Of a stretch of DNA of 64,000 nt, positions 1-26,200 are shown piece after piece; the stretch's first letter is position 1, and every line of letters begins with the position of its first letter. A model generated the notes under the pieces. That model was not told where the DNA came from. It saw nothing but the letters and a program-made list of their open reading frames with translations, and ran no database searches. The stretch comes from Chaunax sp. Z400 (taxonomy: Eukaryota; Chordata; Actinopteri; Lophiiformes; Chaunacidae), in NCBI GenBank assembly GCA_037577475.1, contig CM075187.1, positions 3,511,546 to 3,575,545 of the forward strand, given 5' to 3'. The translations under genes and the position numbers were made by a program.

Positions 1-2445
1 GTTTGGTTAGCAGAGGTGTGCAGCAGTAAAATACAGCAGGACTCTTATGTTGTTGTGGCCTCTAATGACAGCTGGTCCAATCCTCACAGAATAAACCAAA
101 TATTTAAGGAATCATTCAAGTTTGTCAGAACTTTTTACCGAAACCAAGGAGGTCATGTTTTCACCTGTGTCCATTTATTTTTTAGCATTATGCAAAAACT
201 ACTGAACTGATTTCCACTAAACATTGTGGAGCAGGCCATGGGTCTGGATATAGGGGAGGATGTCCACAGGATAGTTTCTGATGTGCACCAAATAGTTTTC
301 CATGCCCACCAGACACTTATAGATTATGATTTTTTTGCCTGTGTCCCTTTAACACAGCGATTTCAAACATCGCTGGGTATTAATTCTTTGGAAAATGCAA
401 CGATAACCTCCGGGACTGAGATATGATTGTAATGCATGAGAGTCACAAACATCTGTGAATGTTGATCAATACTCAGTTTTCACCTGAACAAAGAACAACC
501 AGCTCTCCGAACCGACTGGTTAGAGCTGTCACCTGAAGCACCTCTCATGCCTCGGGCTCCCATCGAAGCTCTCGTGAACAATTACCAGCTTCCAAAGAGG
601 CTCCTTATCCCTCCTCATCCAAGGTTGGGATGTTTAAATGGAATAAAATATCTCCACATGTTGAAATATTCATGAAACTTGTGTTAAACTAACCACTCAG
701 CAAACTGTGAAGAGTTGTGCAGCTATTGATCGTGGCCAGAAACACGCAGCCGTATGAAAGTGTTGGAGGCTAATGCATCCCAAGGGATCAGACGTGTGGC
801 TCACCATCGCTAGGGCCTGCCAGAGCTATACGCTAAAACTACATGGAAATGAACTAACTTAGAGGAAATCGATGAGAGATTCATTTTGAAATCCGTTTTT
901 CATTGTTTTCATTCGTGAGCAGGCACTAATGCACGGCTGGCCGACTGAAGGCGGAGGCAGCTGGCTCACTGGGCAGTCATCTGTGAGTGTGTTTGTGTCA
1001 GAGCTCCAGATGAAAATCAGCCATCAAGCCGAGTCCTTTAGCAGCAGCCTGCAGCAGAGACTCAAGGTCAGACGAGCCCATTCTGCTGATGCATTTCTTC
1101 TCACAGAGCCAGCACCAAGCAACCAGATGAGGGGGTTTACCACTGCTGCCCCCCCCCCTCCACATCCTCTGCACACACTCCCACCCCTCCATTATCACCC
1201 TGGTCCTTCTGAGCAGGGATGTGCATTTACGCGTTAAATTAGGTGGAGGGAAGGAGGGATGATGGTCTCCGCTGGAGTACCCTTGCTGACGTGCGGCGAG
1301 GAGATGGATCGGCTGAGGTGTCCTGATTTCCCATATGACTACAGTAATTGTGTTAAAATGGAGGTGGGAGCTGAGTGGCCATCATGCAGAGGGACAGAGG
1401 TGCAAAGCTCCAGCTCCCGTTTTTTCCCGAATGGGCAGAGCACAGAATGAGGCAGGAGGGAATTGTGGGTATGATGTCGGCCATGAACGCGGCCTAATAC
1501 ACAGAGCTTCATGAGCCGAGGGGTTTTTATTAGCGTGTGCATTCCAGCTTGTTATGTTTGCATCGCTCTTGAGCCGCTGACATAACGCTGCGGTTTGCAT
1601 TCGGATCAGGCAGGCGAACGAAGTGTTGCAACCTCATCTCCAGCAGCTGATCAGGTTGCTGCCTCAAACACTTGTTAGGCGACTGGATGAGCTTGAAACT
1701 GAAGGCGAACGTTTAAATCTTCCCTTAGGCTAATGTCACCATCAATCCGCTGATGCTTTTTTTTCCCTCTTGCTTATCATTTGCACAGTTTACTCATTGA
1801 CTTCATTAATTGTCAAATATAATGGATCTCATCACAAGCTAACGGCTTTAAAGTCATGTAGGGGTGTTAAGATCAAGTTAATGATGATAATAGGCCTTTG
1901 ATTTATTCATTCATGTGTTTTTATGTGCTTTTGTATCGTTATTGCTGCAGACTTTCTCTTTCATAGTTTGATTGTAATGCCTTTTTGAGAAAAGAGACCA
2001 AACACATGGCTGATAATATGTATTATCAGCTCATTGTTTATTGTCTATAATGTAATTACTGGCCTTTATCCAATAATAATGATAATATACCGTAATCAGC
2101 CTGATATGTATTAAGCATCCCTAATTAAAAGAAAGACGTGCTGCTTTGTAAAGCTGTTAATTCATCCTCTCATTTCCTGCCTGTGGACACAAAATTAATT
2201 CTTTCTGACGTTAGAAGAAAAAGAACCTAAACAACCTGCACTTTAAATAATCAGTTTTATACTTTGAGTGTCCTGCTGAGCCAGACATACACAGAGACAG
2301 AGCACAATTAATGGTTTACAACCATAAATATAATGGGAAACCCAACCTGAGCCGCACAGTTGGATTGTTAAAATCGTTGCTTCTGCATAAAGAAGCTGCG
2401 TGATCGTCCTCACGTTCTTCCTCTCCTCTGTCTTTTGTCTTCTAG
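1..2445 (+). other. dtx1 intron before the second coding exon
   Basis: No exon-like frame is convincing here; short ORFs such as 929-1237 lack family similarity that I recognise. Bases about 139-250 hold a piece of a dispersed fish repeat (entered separately). 1740-2130 is AT-rich. The stretch 690-1700 has balanced composition but I can assign it no function. Confidence 0.7.
139..250 (+). repeat. Dispersed repeat piece (ACCAAGGAGG family)
   Basis: The words accaaggaggtcatgttttc and gcaaaaactactgaactgat are typical of a repeat common in fish introns, which reads aggaggttatgttttcacc, then a gtttgtttgt tract, then cagcaggattacgcaaaaac. A related but more decayed stretch lies at 41091-41440. The element class is not assigned. 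Confidence 0.5.
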
Positions 2446-15786
<13,341 letters not shown>

Positions 15787-18429
15787 CGTCCGGCTGAACT
15801 GGTACACAGGAGCAGCGTGAAGGAACACTGCATGACGGAACAACATGCAGCTACTCTTTCCTCCCCACTAACAAAAACACTGTGCAGAAGTTGGTGGCAA
15901 AAGAGCAAAGGAGGCTTCATGAATGATGTGGTTATGATCAACATTTTGATTTGCATAACCTTAGAGTTCCCCCTGCTGCCTGACTTTTTTATCCATGCCT
16001 TGAGCATGTTGTGTTCATGCCAAATTTCCTCAGAGGGTTGAGAATGTGAAGACGGTCTGTCTCGATGTCGGGCGCTGCAGGTAAATGGTATTTTACCCGT
16101 TATTTTAGGTTCAACCTGAGGTAGTTTATCTGCACTTGGAGGGAAACAAAGAGGGGCCAAAAGGCATTTTTATAAATGCTGAAACTCCAGAATGCATGGC
16201 CCAGACTAACGCTGCATAACGAATTTGGGGCAAATATCAGCAACAGGGTGAGGTGTTGATCGATCAGCTGTTGATATTGTGAAGAGAAATGCAAGAGAAT
16301 TTCAGCCTTCTGAATTTATCGAAATTGACTATATCCCCCGTTTTTATTTTTCTAATAATAATATCCAATTATTCACTAATTTCTCTATTAATCCAATTCT
16401 TGTGATGTGGTGGAACTTGTTTCTGAAGGACGCGGCTGTGACTGTGAAGTGATGCCGGGCGTCTTTCCACTCCTGATAGGCTGTTCTGTCATATGAAAAA
16501 TGTGTGAAGTAGATTCCAGAGAGCTGAAGGCTATGAAATATTAATGTTTGGTATTAAATGTTTGTCGTATTGGTTAACCTTGCAGAGACTGCCTATGAGA
16601 AGAGGCATGAAATAGATGAAAGAAGCGTCTCAGCGGTCAGTCTGATCCTTGGTGGGAGGTTGTGAAACGCGGTTCGCCACGCCCCAAGGTGAAACTCATT
16701 TGTTTTGTTGATACGCAGATGACGCTGTCCTCTGTGAATATAAAGCCCTGCATGATTTTCCTCCCCCGTTGGAGCAAACCCAGGCGTTGGCACCATCCAT
16801 CATGCTGACCGTACATGAGTGTGGGATGGACTAAATACACCGCCTCAGAGTCCTCGAGGAGAACGCTGAACACTCTCCTCACAGATGGACGTCCCTCTTT
16901 CAAACTCCCAACAGCTTTCCCTTGGAGATGAGCAGCGCTCCTGCTCGCCTGCCTTCTATAAGTCTCTGGTGAGCTTGTTTGCCGCTAGGCAGTGCATCGG
17001 GCTCCGCTGCTTGTATAGCGAGCAGTGAAACATCTCATCACTTCACTCAGAGTGGTTAGGCTCGATCCTGATGGATGTCTTCGCTCCCACTTTCCTGGGA
17101 GAGCAGAGGCTTTTTTTATTCCAGGAACCATCTAAATGTTGGTCGACTATATAGTTAGCCGGGAACTTTTTTTTTTTCCTGCGCTTGTCCTTTTCCCCCC
17201 TGAGATTTTGTGCCCGTGAGCTAAAGAATTCTTGAAGGTCTTTGGTGGAGATCTTGTGATCTGAGATAAAAGATAATCCAGTGCTGCATAATTCTCCATA
17301 AATATATCTGATCAATTTTAATGAGTGGTTAGCTTTGATGTCAGGTTTATATTGTGGGCACCCAGCTGTGAGCATCATTTCGGAGTGAATCATAGTCTTC
17401 CATAGCACTTTGAGGCAACAGTTTTCTTTAATTTAGAGGAAAATATCTTTAATTGCAACTAAATCTGTCCTTTTTTTTAAAGTTGTTTCTAAACTGGCTT
17501 GCAATGCTTTGCGAAAATATGTATAATATACATTTACAGATGTGATATACCTTTAAATTCAAGCTCAGTTTGAGTTGGTGTTGTTAAGTTTAATTTATTT
17601 TTATACTCTTCTATATAAAAACAAGACAATATCTACTGGCCCATGTATCCACACACAGGCACGTGTTAATATGAGTTCATAAAATCTGGCAAAGATGAAT
17701 TTGTCAGTCTGTCAGGGACAATTGAAATATGTACAACATGTTATGGACGTAGTAGTCTTAGCGTATGCTGCTGTCGTTACCTTACTGTAGAATCTGTGTA
17801 GTTAATCCCCTGTGGGACTCCTAATAAATACAGTAGATGTGTCTTTATTATTGGTGAGGGAGCTTTAGCAGCATGAAGGTGACTGTTCCCTCAAATTGGC
17901 CGTTTCTCTTCTTCCACTTGTCCAGAACACGGGAACAAACGCTGTCGGGAACGTTTTCTCCGTTTGGAGCTAAAACAACACGCCTAGGTTAAACAGAGGC
18001 TGCAGATAATTACTGGTGTTAGTTTGAACTAACTGGAGAAACAGGTTGGTGGGACTGGCCTCATTCAGCTGTCACTCTACTGGTGCATTCATGAGCTCCT
18101 CAGATGTTTGCAATTTCCCTGTTTTGCATTGTATTTTTTTGCCCAGAGCGCCTAAACAGCATCTTTGAAGGTTTTATATTACAAAGTGTTTTTGTCCCAG
18201 ATTTGTTGCTGCACCAGTACATTTCCTAAAACCACTCAAATATTGTTTTCAATACTTTGTTATTAGGGTAAATGCTAAAAAAATAACTCAACTAGGTCAC
18301 TCTCCATGGACAGCAACTGAGCTTACAACCTAATATATAACAGTACAATTAGTTTTTTTTAGTTGTTGTTCCAACTTGAGGCAGGGTCATGTGGATATTC
18401 CCAGTCACTATAAGAATACAAATTACATT

Positions 18430-18580
18430 ATTTTTAAGGGCCTGTTAAACGTATTTCCTCAGTCATCTACTAACTATTGTCTTATTAAGTTTAAATGAAC
18501 AGAATTTCATTTACTTCCTAATTTAGACATGTTTGGGTTAATTTACATGAAATCTGTGTGAGCAGAATGCAAAGCATATT
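18430..18580 (+). repeat. Diverged direct repeat, copy 1
   Basis: Shares with 19325-19480 the ordered words ctcagtcatct.ctaact, attgtct, agaatttt/agaattt, ttgggtta, tacat.aaat and gtgtgag. About 150 bases and visibly related, but gapped. Confidence 0.55.
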
Positions 18581-19324
18581 TTAGCTATTTTAGCCTCACA
18601 TTCTAAAATGCTAGTGCTTTTGACTTTTGGACAGTTAGCCCAGTCTGTGTTAATTAGCCTTCAAAAACAACCAATGGAATGGCTAACCAATGTCAGAAGC
18701 TAGCTAGTTAGCCGTAAGCTAGCTCTTTACAGTATGTGTTACTCAATACATTAATTAATGTATTAAACTGTGATTTTTCTCCATTGATCGTTTTAAGTTG
18801 GCAAGTCATGCTGCGTTCAAGTCACATCGAAATTAAGTAATTCCACCTTCTGGCTCAGACAAAATTATTTGAACATGGTTGGATTGAAATTTTCTGGTGA
18901 CAGTAATATTACTAATGCTATCTAATTGATTTTAACAATAAATAAATAATTTACAATTGATATGGATGTGATATGTTTGCATTCCTAATATATTAGCGAA
19001 GCTGCTCAAGTTACAGTTTTTGCAAAGACGTCTGTAATATTTACTATTGGCCCACTAGTCTATCCGAGCTTTATAGATATGAACATGATTGGCTATTGAC
19101 ATGACCAATCAGCAGGGAATTCCAAGTTGATCATGTGAATGCACGTTTTTCAATGGTTGGAAATTGCAACATGGGAATAACGTTTACCGCAGTCTTAAAC
19201 ACAGCATGGTGTAACAAAGTTTTCACCCAATTTTCAAATTATTGCTCTAAATTGAGGCGGTGGGGAATATTTTTTCCGATTATTGTGACATCACATGAAT
19301 GCACCACTGTATAATATTATTTTA

Positions 19325-19480
19325 AAGGCACAGAGAAACTAAGCGATTTTCTCAGTCATCTTCTAACTACTGTCTCAACAGTTCTTACATAAGAAAATTT
19401 TAAATTCTTCCCAAACTAGATGTTATAAGTAGATAAAGATATTTTTGGGTTATGTTACATTAAATGCGTGTGAGTACAAT
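19325..19480 (+). repeat. Diverged direct repeat, copy 2
   Basis: Partner of 18430-18580 in the same orientation, with the same order of shared words. Probably two copies of one old interspersed element. Confidence 0.55.
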
Positions 19481-22116
19481 AACGGTCTGTCATCTACATA
19501 GATGAAAACAAACCACTAAAACGATTTGTATGATTTTGACCCAGGTGTTGAAAACAGTCCTTGTTTGGCCTGTTCCATCTCACGTTTTCTCCCTTTATAA
19601 AACAGGACAGCTAGAGAGAATGCTTCCAATCTATCAGGGATTTTTTTTCTACGTTGAGCAAAGTTTTATGAACCAGAGAAATCCAAATGTTTGCTTCTTC
19701 GACTTTTCCTTTTCCGGCCTCGTAGTGGGAACGTTGCAGGCCCTTTAGACTTTTCAGGTGTGTACAGACTTATGATGAATAAATATGGTTTGGTATTTGT
19801 CTGATTGAGAAAAAGAGAGAGATGGTGTTTATGCAATTTACTATTTTTAAGATCTAATACATGATGTATGTGTAGCGAGATGGCAGATGTTTTTGGTTTA
19901 AGTGACGGTGGATGTCTTTATGGGGCGCCTATACCTCCAGGTCTCTAAATGAAGGGGTTGTGATCTGAGGAACATATTTTTGATGTCTTTATCTGAATGA
20001 TTGAAGAAATATTACATAACATTGCTGTATTACACTTATTAAAGTTCATCCCAACCTATTTTCCATTTGATTAGAAATGGGATGAGGGATGACATCACTT
20101 TGTCCTAACATATGAAGTATTTACAGCTGTGCTATCCCATAGTGTCAACTGTAAACTGTGTTTCTCTTGAAATGGATATCCTGTATGTTTATATTTTTTT
20201 GTCTGTGCGAATGTTTGCTGAATGTGTGTCTAGTAGGTTCATGTCCTTTAAAGATAATGTTCTAGAGGTGCATGTTAACCAAACTGTGAGCAGGTTCATC
20301 GGCCACGCGTTTGAAACCGTCATATCTTCTTTAGAGGTCTTCTGGTGGTTTACACTGTGGTTCTGCATCTTACTCCAGTTAGTGAGACAGATTTGTTTGA
20401 TTTACTCGGGACGGGGACGAGACGGCGTTTGGCTGCTCTCCTCGCTCTTTGGACAACCTGTTAAACATCTGAATGTTTTGCATCTCAAGTGCCCATTTTA
20501 ATTTTCAAATCATGATTTGTGTGGTTTGATTTCTCTGGAGCAGTGTCTACGTATTCAACATCACAAAGATGAACTAAAAACAAGATATCGAGAGACGTCG
20601 ACTCAACTATAAAGGGCTTCTTAATCTATCCGTCTTATTGAATTGTGATGACCTCGTTGCATGTTTGTGTGTTTCTTGTGGGAAAATAAATGTGCCCTCG
20701 ACGGGGGTAATTTGTTTGACCTTTTGTCACCTTGGCTCTTCCTCTTGTTGCTTCTCCTCCTCCTCGCTCTGTGCTCAACAACCTCATTGTGTGGATATGA
20801 ACGAGCTCCTCTGCAGCTGGTGCGCAGAAGAAATGGTTCTCGCTAGCAGTAAATTCACTTTATGGTCACTTTCGGTCATGTTGGTGCTGTGGTTGGCGCA
20901 TACCTAAGCAGGCCACTCACCAGCGCCTGCAGGAGATCCGCTTCCCCTTCAACTCACCCATCATCACCCTGCAGCCTGAGCGTCAGTCCCCTCCTAGTTC
21001 TGGTACCTAAACCCCTTTGCCTGATGTGGGCGAGCGTGGAGACCCTGCAGCATCCGCTGGATTGTAAAGTCAGTAGTTATGGTGGTGTCATTAAATTATT
21101 CATTTGAACAGAGGGGTGGTGTGGTCAGAGATGTAATGACATTTCCTGTATTATCAGGACTGATGTCATTACGTGCATTGAGTCAGGACTTCCTCTTCCT
21201 CTTTAATAATTTCTGTTCTTAATTCGACCAGAGGACAAAAACGTAACACTTTAATGCTGAAATACCATTTTACTGAATAATACAGTTGTGTTTAGTTCAC
21301 AGTAACAAACCACTTTAACAAACCATCATAGTGTATTTGCAAAATAAAACACAGGCGGTCATGTTTGTCTTTTTTCAAAATAAAAGCCCTCCTTCAGAGA
21401 AAATCAAGATTCACATGCAGCATCGGATGTTTACTCTAGTTTTCACTCGTCTGTTTACTCCACACATAAATAGTTCTCCTTCTGAAGGAAAGGCAGACAC
21501 AACAGGAGCTGTACCACAAATCTAATCTTCACAGGCAGGGTGGCCTGCAGAGGCCGTCTGACAGATCACAGATCTGATCTCCGTTCACTCACTGACCTTC
21601 TCTTTTTAAGGGAAAGACACCCAGCACTGCTCGCTCTATGGGAAATGGCTCGTACAGTTTGTGTCTCACAGATACGTGAAGAAAACTGACCATTCAAGTG
21701 CTTCTAAACTCTTTTTTACATTTAAAAATAAATAAATTTGGCATCTCAAACAAATCCTTGTGAGCCAAATGTAGTGGCACCAAAATCTCAAGGAAGTGTA
21801 AACTTATCAAATGTCTCACATAATTGTTACTTCTGTCTCAATTATACTGAAGATTGATCCTTTATTAGCATGGAGATTATTTACCCCATGTGGCTGCTTT
21901 CAAAGTACAAAAATTAAATGGCAGACATCATCTACTCAACCTCGAGGATTGGATGAAGGTTTTTTTTTAGTCCACAATTTCTGGAGCTTCACAGCAAAAT
22001 AGCATCGAAGCAAACCTCTGCATACCTCTGTGTTTACCTGCTGTCCATGTGTTGCCTCACCCACAGCAGAGGGAGCTCTGCTGAAGCTGCAGCAAAAAAT
22101 CTAACCTTACAAGTCG

Positions 22117-22416
22117 CTGTGTGAGCAGAGCTCTGTCCCGCATAGACGGGGGTGTATGCTAATGCTTTTAGCTAGAAGGCTACAGTGATGATTTCCATCT
22201 TTAAAAAAGGCATAAATGAACATCTTGATGTTTTCTGTTGTTTTTTACGTTTTAAAACTAGTCCCCATCTCCTTCAGTGGTGCTGCAGAATGCTGCAACG
22301 CTGTTCTGCTGTGACGTTTCAGAAATATTTTGAATCTTCACCTGACGTTCCATCAGCATGGGGGGGTGAGAAGATAATGACTGAATTTGTATTTTTTGGG
22401 TGAACTGTTCCTTTAA
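22117..22416 (+). mobile_element. MITE family copy c (right terminal repeat present)
   Basis: Ends GGGTGAACTGTTCCTTTAA, and the last 25 bases are the exact reverse complement of the start of copy a at 6353. The internal words gtgtgagcagagctct, ggctacagtga, actagtccccatct and gaagataatgactgaatt are shared with copies d, e and f. Confidence 0.75.
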
Positions 22417-23082
22417 GTGATGGCCACATGCAGTGCAAGGACATTTTGAATATGCAAATGACATCAGAGCGAGTTGATTGGCCACAGCACCAAACAAAAG
22501 CACATTGTTTTGTTGTTATTGTAGAGGGACCAAAGCAACGATTGAAATCATTCATTTTGCTGACTGTACAGGCAGCATTACACTGTGGCATGTGCACCAG
22601 CATTTCCTAAAGTCATGACCTAACTGCTAATGTCACCAATGTCACTGCTACATTACGACCAATGTGATGAATTGCCTCAATAAAATACAAAACGATGATG
22701 AAAGCAATATGAACACACCTTGCATTCAGGTAGTAGATTACGCCACAACAAGCTTTTTGCATAAAAATGTACGACCGAGGTCCTGTACAGAATCTTAAAA
22801 ATATAAAAGTCGATGCAGGCCATGCAAGGGATTGCTTGTAATCTACATAAAAAATAGCATGCTTCATAATCCCTCCCCGACGTTGAAGCAGTTAGAATAC
22901 AAAAAAATATTCAAAGTGGCAGAATTCCCTCTCCTCTTTATGGTGGGAAATGTTCTAAAAGCCAGGAAGAGTTTGTGGCTGCTTCATTCTCCGTGTCAAC
23001 AGAGTGAATATCGATGCTCTCTCGTGTCGGACCAGCCCTCATCACACCTTCAGGCGTAACGGATCCCAGTCTGTGTGGAGTC

Positions 23083-23231
23083 TTATGGATTCAGAATGAC
23101 ACCGGTGCCTTCCTCTTTCTCTCTGCACTGGAAGGTGGCGTGAGCCTGCTCCAGATCCCCTATCACCGCCAACAGCCGAGCAGCAACGCCCTGACCGGGT
23201 TTCACTGCCTGAACGTTGCCTTCTGCACCAT
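23083..23231 (-). CDS. rasal1: rasal1 exon 21 (C-terminus, stop)
   Basis: Encodes DGAEGNVQAVKPGQGVAARL and AVIGDLEQAHATFQCREKEE, ending GVILNP and TAA (23083-23085). The LLAVIGDLEQAH helix matches human LLEVLADLDRAH. Confidence 0.92.
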
Positions 23232-26200
23232 CTGTGAGACAGAGAGAGCACCATGCTGTCAAACCACAACAGATAATCATGATGATAATATAAGAGCAGC
23301 ATTGAGAACTCGACAGCAGCTGCAGCCGTACCTGGTCGAATGTCAGAGTTCATCCTCTTTTCTTCATCACTGGACGTCTTATCAGCGTCGGACGTCTCCA
23401 GATGATTTTTCCTGCAGCATCAGTGACATTTAACATCGTTTGCTTAAGCTTATACCTGCGCCAACTCCATTGTGTTTAAAACTTATAATAAAGGTTCATC
23501 AGAGATATAACATTTAAAAACAACTATAATACTGTGAAACATGTATTCACATAAAATAGATGTGTTTACATAGAAAACAAGTATCCATATAAAAAGTAGT
23601 GGTGCTATTTGAAAGAGCAGTCAAATAAAAAGAATTTGCACAATTTTTGCACATTTTTTTGCACACGGGCACACTGTGATATCGATGCTGAAATAATATA
23701 CTGAGCAGCCCTTATGCAAGTGATTGAACCATGTTTTTTCATGACTGATACTGATCATTAGTCGTCATTTGGAACTGATATACATTTGCAGTAAAATTAA
23801 AATCGAAATTTTGAATAAATACTCAAGTACTAGATTTCCATTCCACTAAATTCATAGGTAGATTTTGTACTTTTTCTTTGAAGATTCAAATATTCATGCA
23901 AAACATAAAATATAATATTATGAATAATTATTTTTAAATAATAAATTTTACCTGCAAACCAATAAAAAAATCCAGTAATTGCAAAAATGTTGAATATCAG
24001 ATCCATGCCTTGTACTTAGATAAGTAATCAAGTTGTATTGATATAAAGGAAATAAAGAGATGTCAAAATAAAATATGGATAATTCAAGACAGCCATTAGC
24101 CTGTAAATAAGAACATAAAAAAACAAAAGGAGAAGGTGGCGGTAGGCAGAATACTGTAGTATTTCTGTCAGACTGTGTAACTCCCTCCTAATCACTGCCT
24201 GTTTCCCCTTCTTTATTACCACTCTATGCTCACTCGGTGTATAATCTTATGATCACTGACTATTTCCTGGAAGCTGCTCTTGTCGTTCCAGTTAAACATT
24301 TGATTGTAGTCAGGGAGCAGCAGCAGCAGCAGCAGCAGCAGAGCAGGACCTCCTGTGCTCCAACAGAGACCTCTAGTGTCCAGAGAATGAACTGCATCCA
24401 CATAGTAGCTGCTTCCTCCACTGACCTGAGTTTGTCCCTGCCCTGGAGAAGCTGCTTGTATATGGTCTGCGTCTCCACGTCAGGATCCAGCGGGTCGCTC
24501 CAGTCACCGAGAGTCACAGCCGAGTGGGTTCTGCTGCAGCCTGTAACTGAGAGGCGGCCCTTTTATTGAACAATGGAGCCACACACATCATCACACACAT
24601 CCTATAACTTGACAATTTGATGGAGGTTTCATAGAAGTACAACTGTGCACATGTGACCACAGTGGCAATCAATCCCCAAGCCCTGGTATTAGACGGTGAC
24701 TGAATGTAATTGGTCAGAGAAAATCCCATTAAGATTCTCAGAGCTCTTTCTCCACTGAAGCAACACAAACATGGCAGCTACAAACGGAGAGCTCAGTCAT
24801 TAAATATGGATCACTCTTTGAGGCCAGCTACAGGTTAGTCAACAGGAGCGGAGAAAACAGGCATGTAGACGGACGATGCTGCTGGGAATTCAACACATTT
24901 ATAAATGATAATCTGAGTTACGGTTTTCAAACACTGCAATGAAAGCAGGGTTTTTGCATTCCCAAGTTTTTGCAGCATCAGAGGGAATAAAATGAGGATT
25001 ACCAGCGCGGTCCGTCTGCAGGCAGCAGGTCCACTTGCCACTGCGATGAGCCCCAGGGTGGAAAGAGGGCAGCATGCGCTCATTGTAAATGCTGACTTTC
25101 CTGATGGCTGACAGCCACTGGTTCAGCTCATTCACATTCTATTCAAAGACAGAAATAATGATAAATAAGGAAGCCTTCACTGAAAGTGTTGAAGAAAATC
25201 CCTTTCATTACTTTATGGCTGAAGTTAAACTGGTCATCAATTCAATGAGAAATAATACAATTATTGTTAATACAACAATTATCAGTAATATTTGTATTCA
25301 TTTGTTTCACTGCCACTGAAATGACACACGATGCACCACAGACCCAACATGTGTATCACTCTGATGTGTGTTACTGATGTGACATATAACATTATAACAT
25401 TACAGCCCTGGTCGCTGTCTTTTATTATCATTACCTGTCTGTTTTGTGTGTTATATATCTCAAAAGGTTATTAGTGGATTTCACTGACATTTTGTGGAGG
25501 GATGGGTTTAAGTCCAAGGAGGAGTTGAGACTAATCCTTATCTGAGTAGAGATCCAGATTTTTTCTTAAATTTTTTGTTCTGTTGACATATTTTGAATTT
25601 AATAATCATGAATTTGTCAATAAATGAGGTAAAGGTATCTATTTTATTGTATTAAATTTATTATTTTTTGCTATTTAAAGTAAAATATCAAGAAATATTT
25701 AAATGTACAAAAGTTTAAAATCTAAATTTTACTCCGCTTCAATTGTGCTACTACTTTTTGTCAAGATATTTGTTTTCTTTATAAATTATTTCATGAGAAT
25801 AAATGTTATCATTGTTTTTAAAGTCACTGATGATACGTCTATGCATGTCCAACATTTACGAGAAGTTTTTTTTTGATGGATCAAGTTTTAATAATGCAGG
25901 TATTTGCTTATTTTTTTTCTTGTTGTTGTTGTCATCACTGCTGCATTGCATTGTGGGATATTTATGCCGGTGTAGTGCCCAGTATGCATATGTTTTAGCG
26001 AACTAATTAGCATGTTGGATCTCTAATCTAAGAACATTAGAAACTGACTAAATAATGGATTAAGGAAATAATATGCAAAAAACAAACAAAAAAGCCTTTC
26101 TATGTCAAACTGAAAAAGGCCATGAGCATCACTGGTGACTGGCTGGTGTGTCAGTACCAATGCACCTTGCACTGGATGTACATCGTGTGCAGCTGTGCCT

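Larger units (their letters stand above)
15787..23082. other. dtx1 3' UTR, convergent intergenic region and rasal1 3' UTR
   Basis: No coding exon found. Candidate poly(A) signals for dtx1 are ATTAAA at 16553 and AATAAA at 17823; for rasal1 (minus strand) an AATAAA complement lies at 21861-21866. None is proven. A pair of related direct repeats (18430-18580 and 19325-19480) and MITE copy c (22117-22416) lie here. The small ORFs at 19530, 20112, 20638 and 23014 show no recognisable family. Confidence 0.6.

Noticed and set aside
19530..20907. Series of 70-130-residue ORFs between dtx1 and rasal1
   Set aside because: No recognisable family, no splice structure, low-complexity or hydrophobic runs expected from AT-rich DNA; not called as genes.
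24237..24569. Plus-strand ORF with a poly-Gln run
   Set aside because: Arises from the (CAG)8 repeat and the antisense of rasal1 exon 19; no family similarity.
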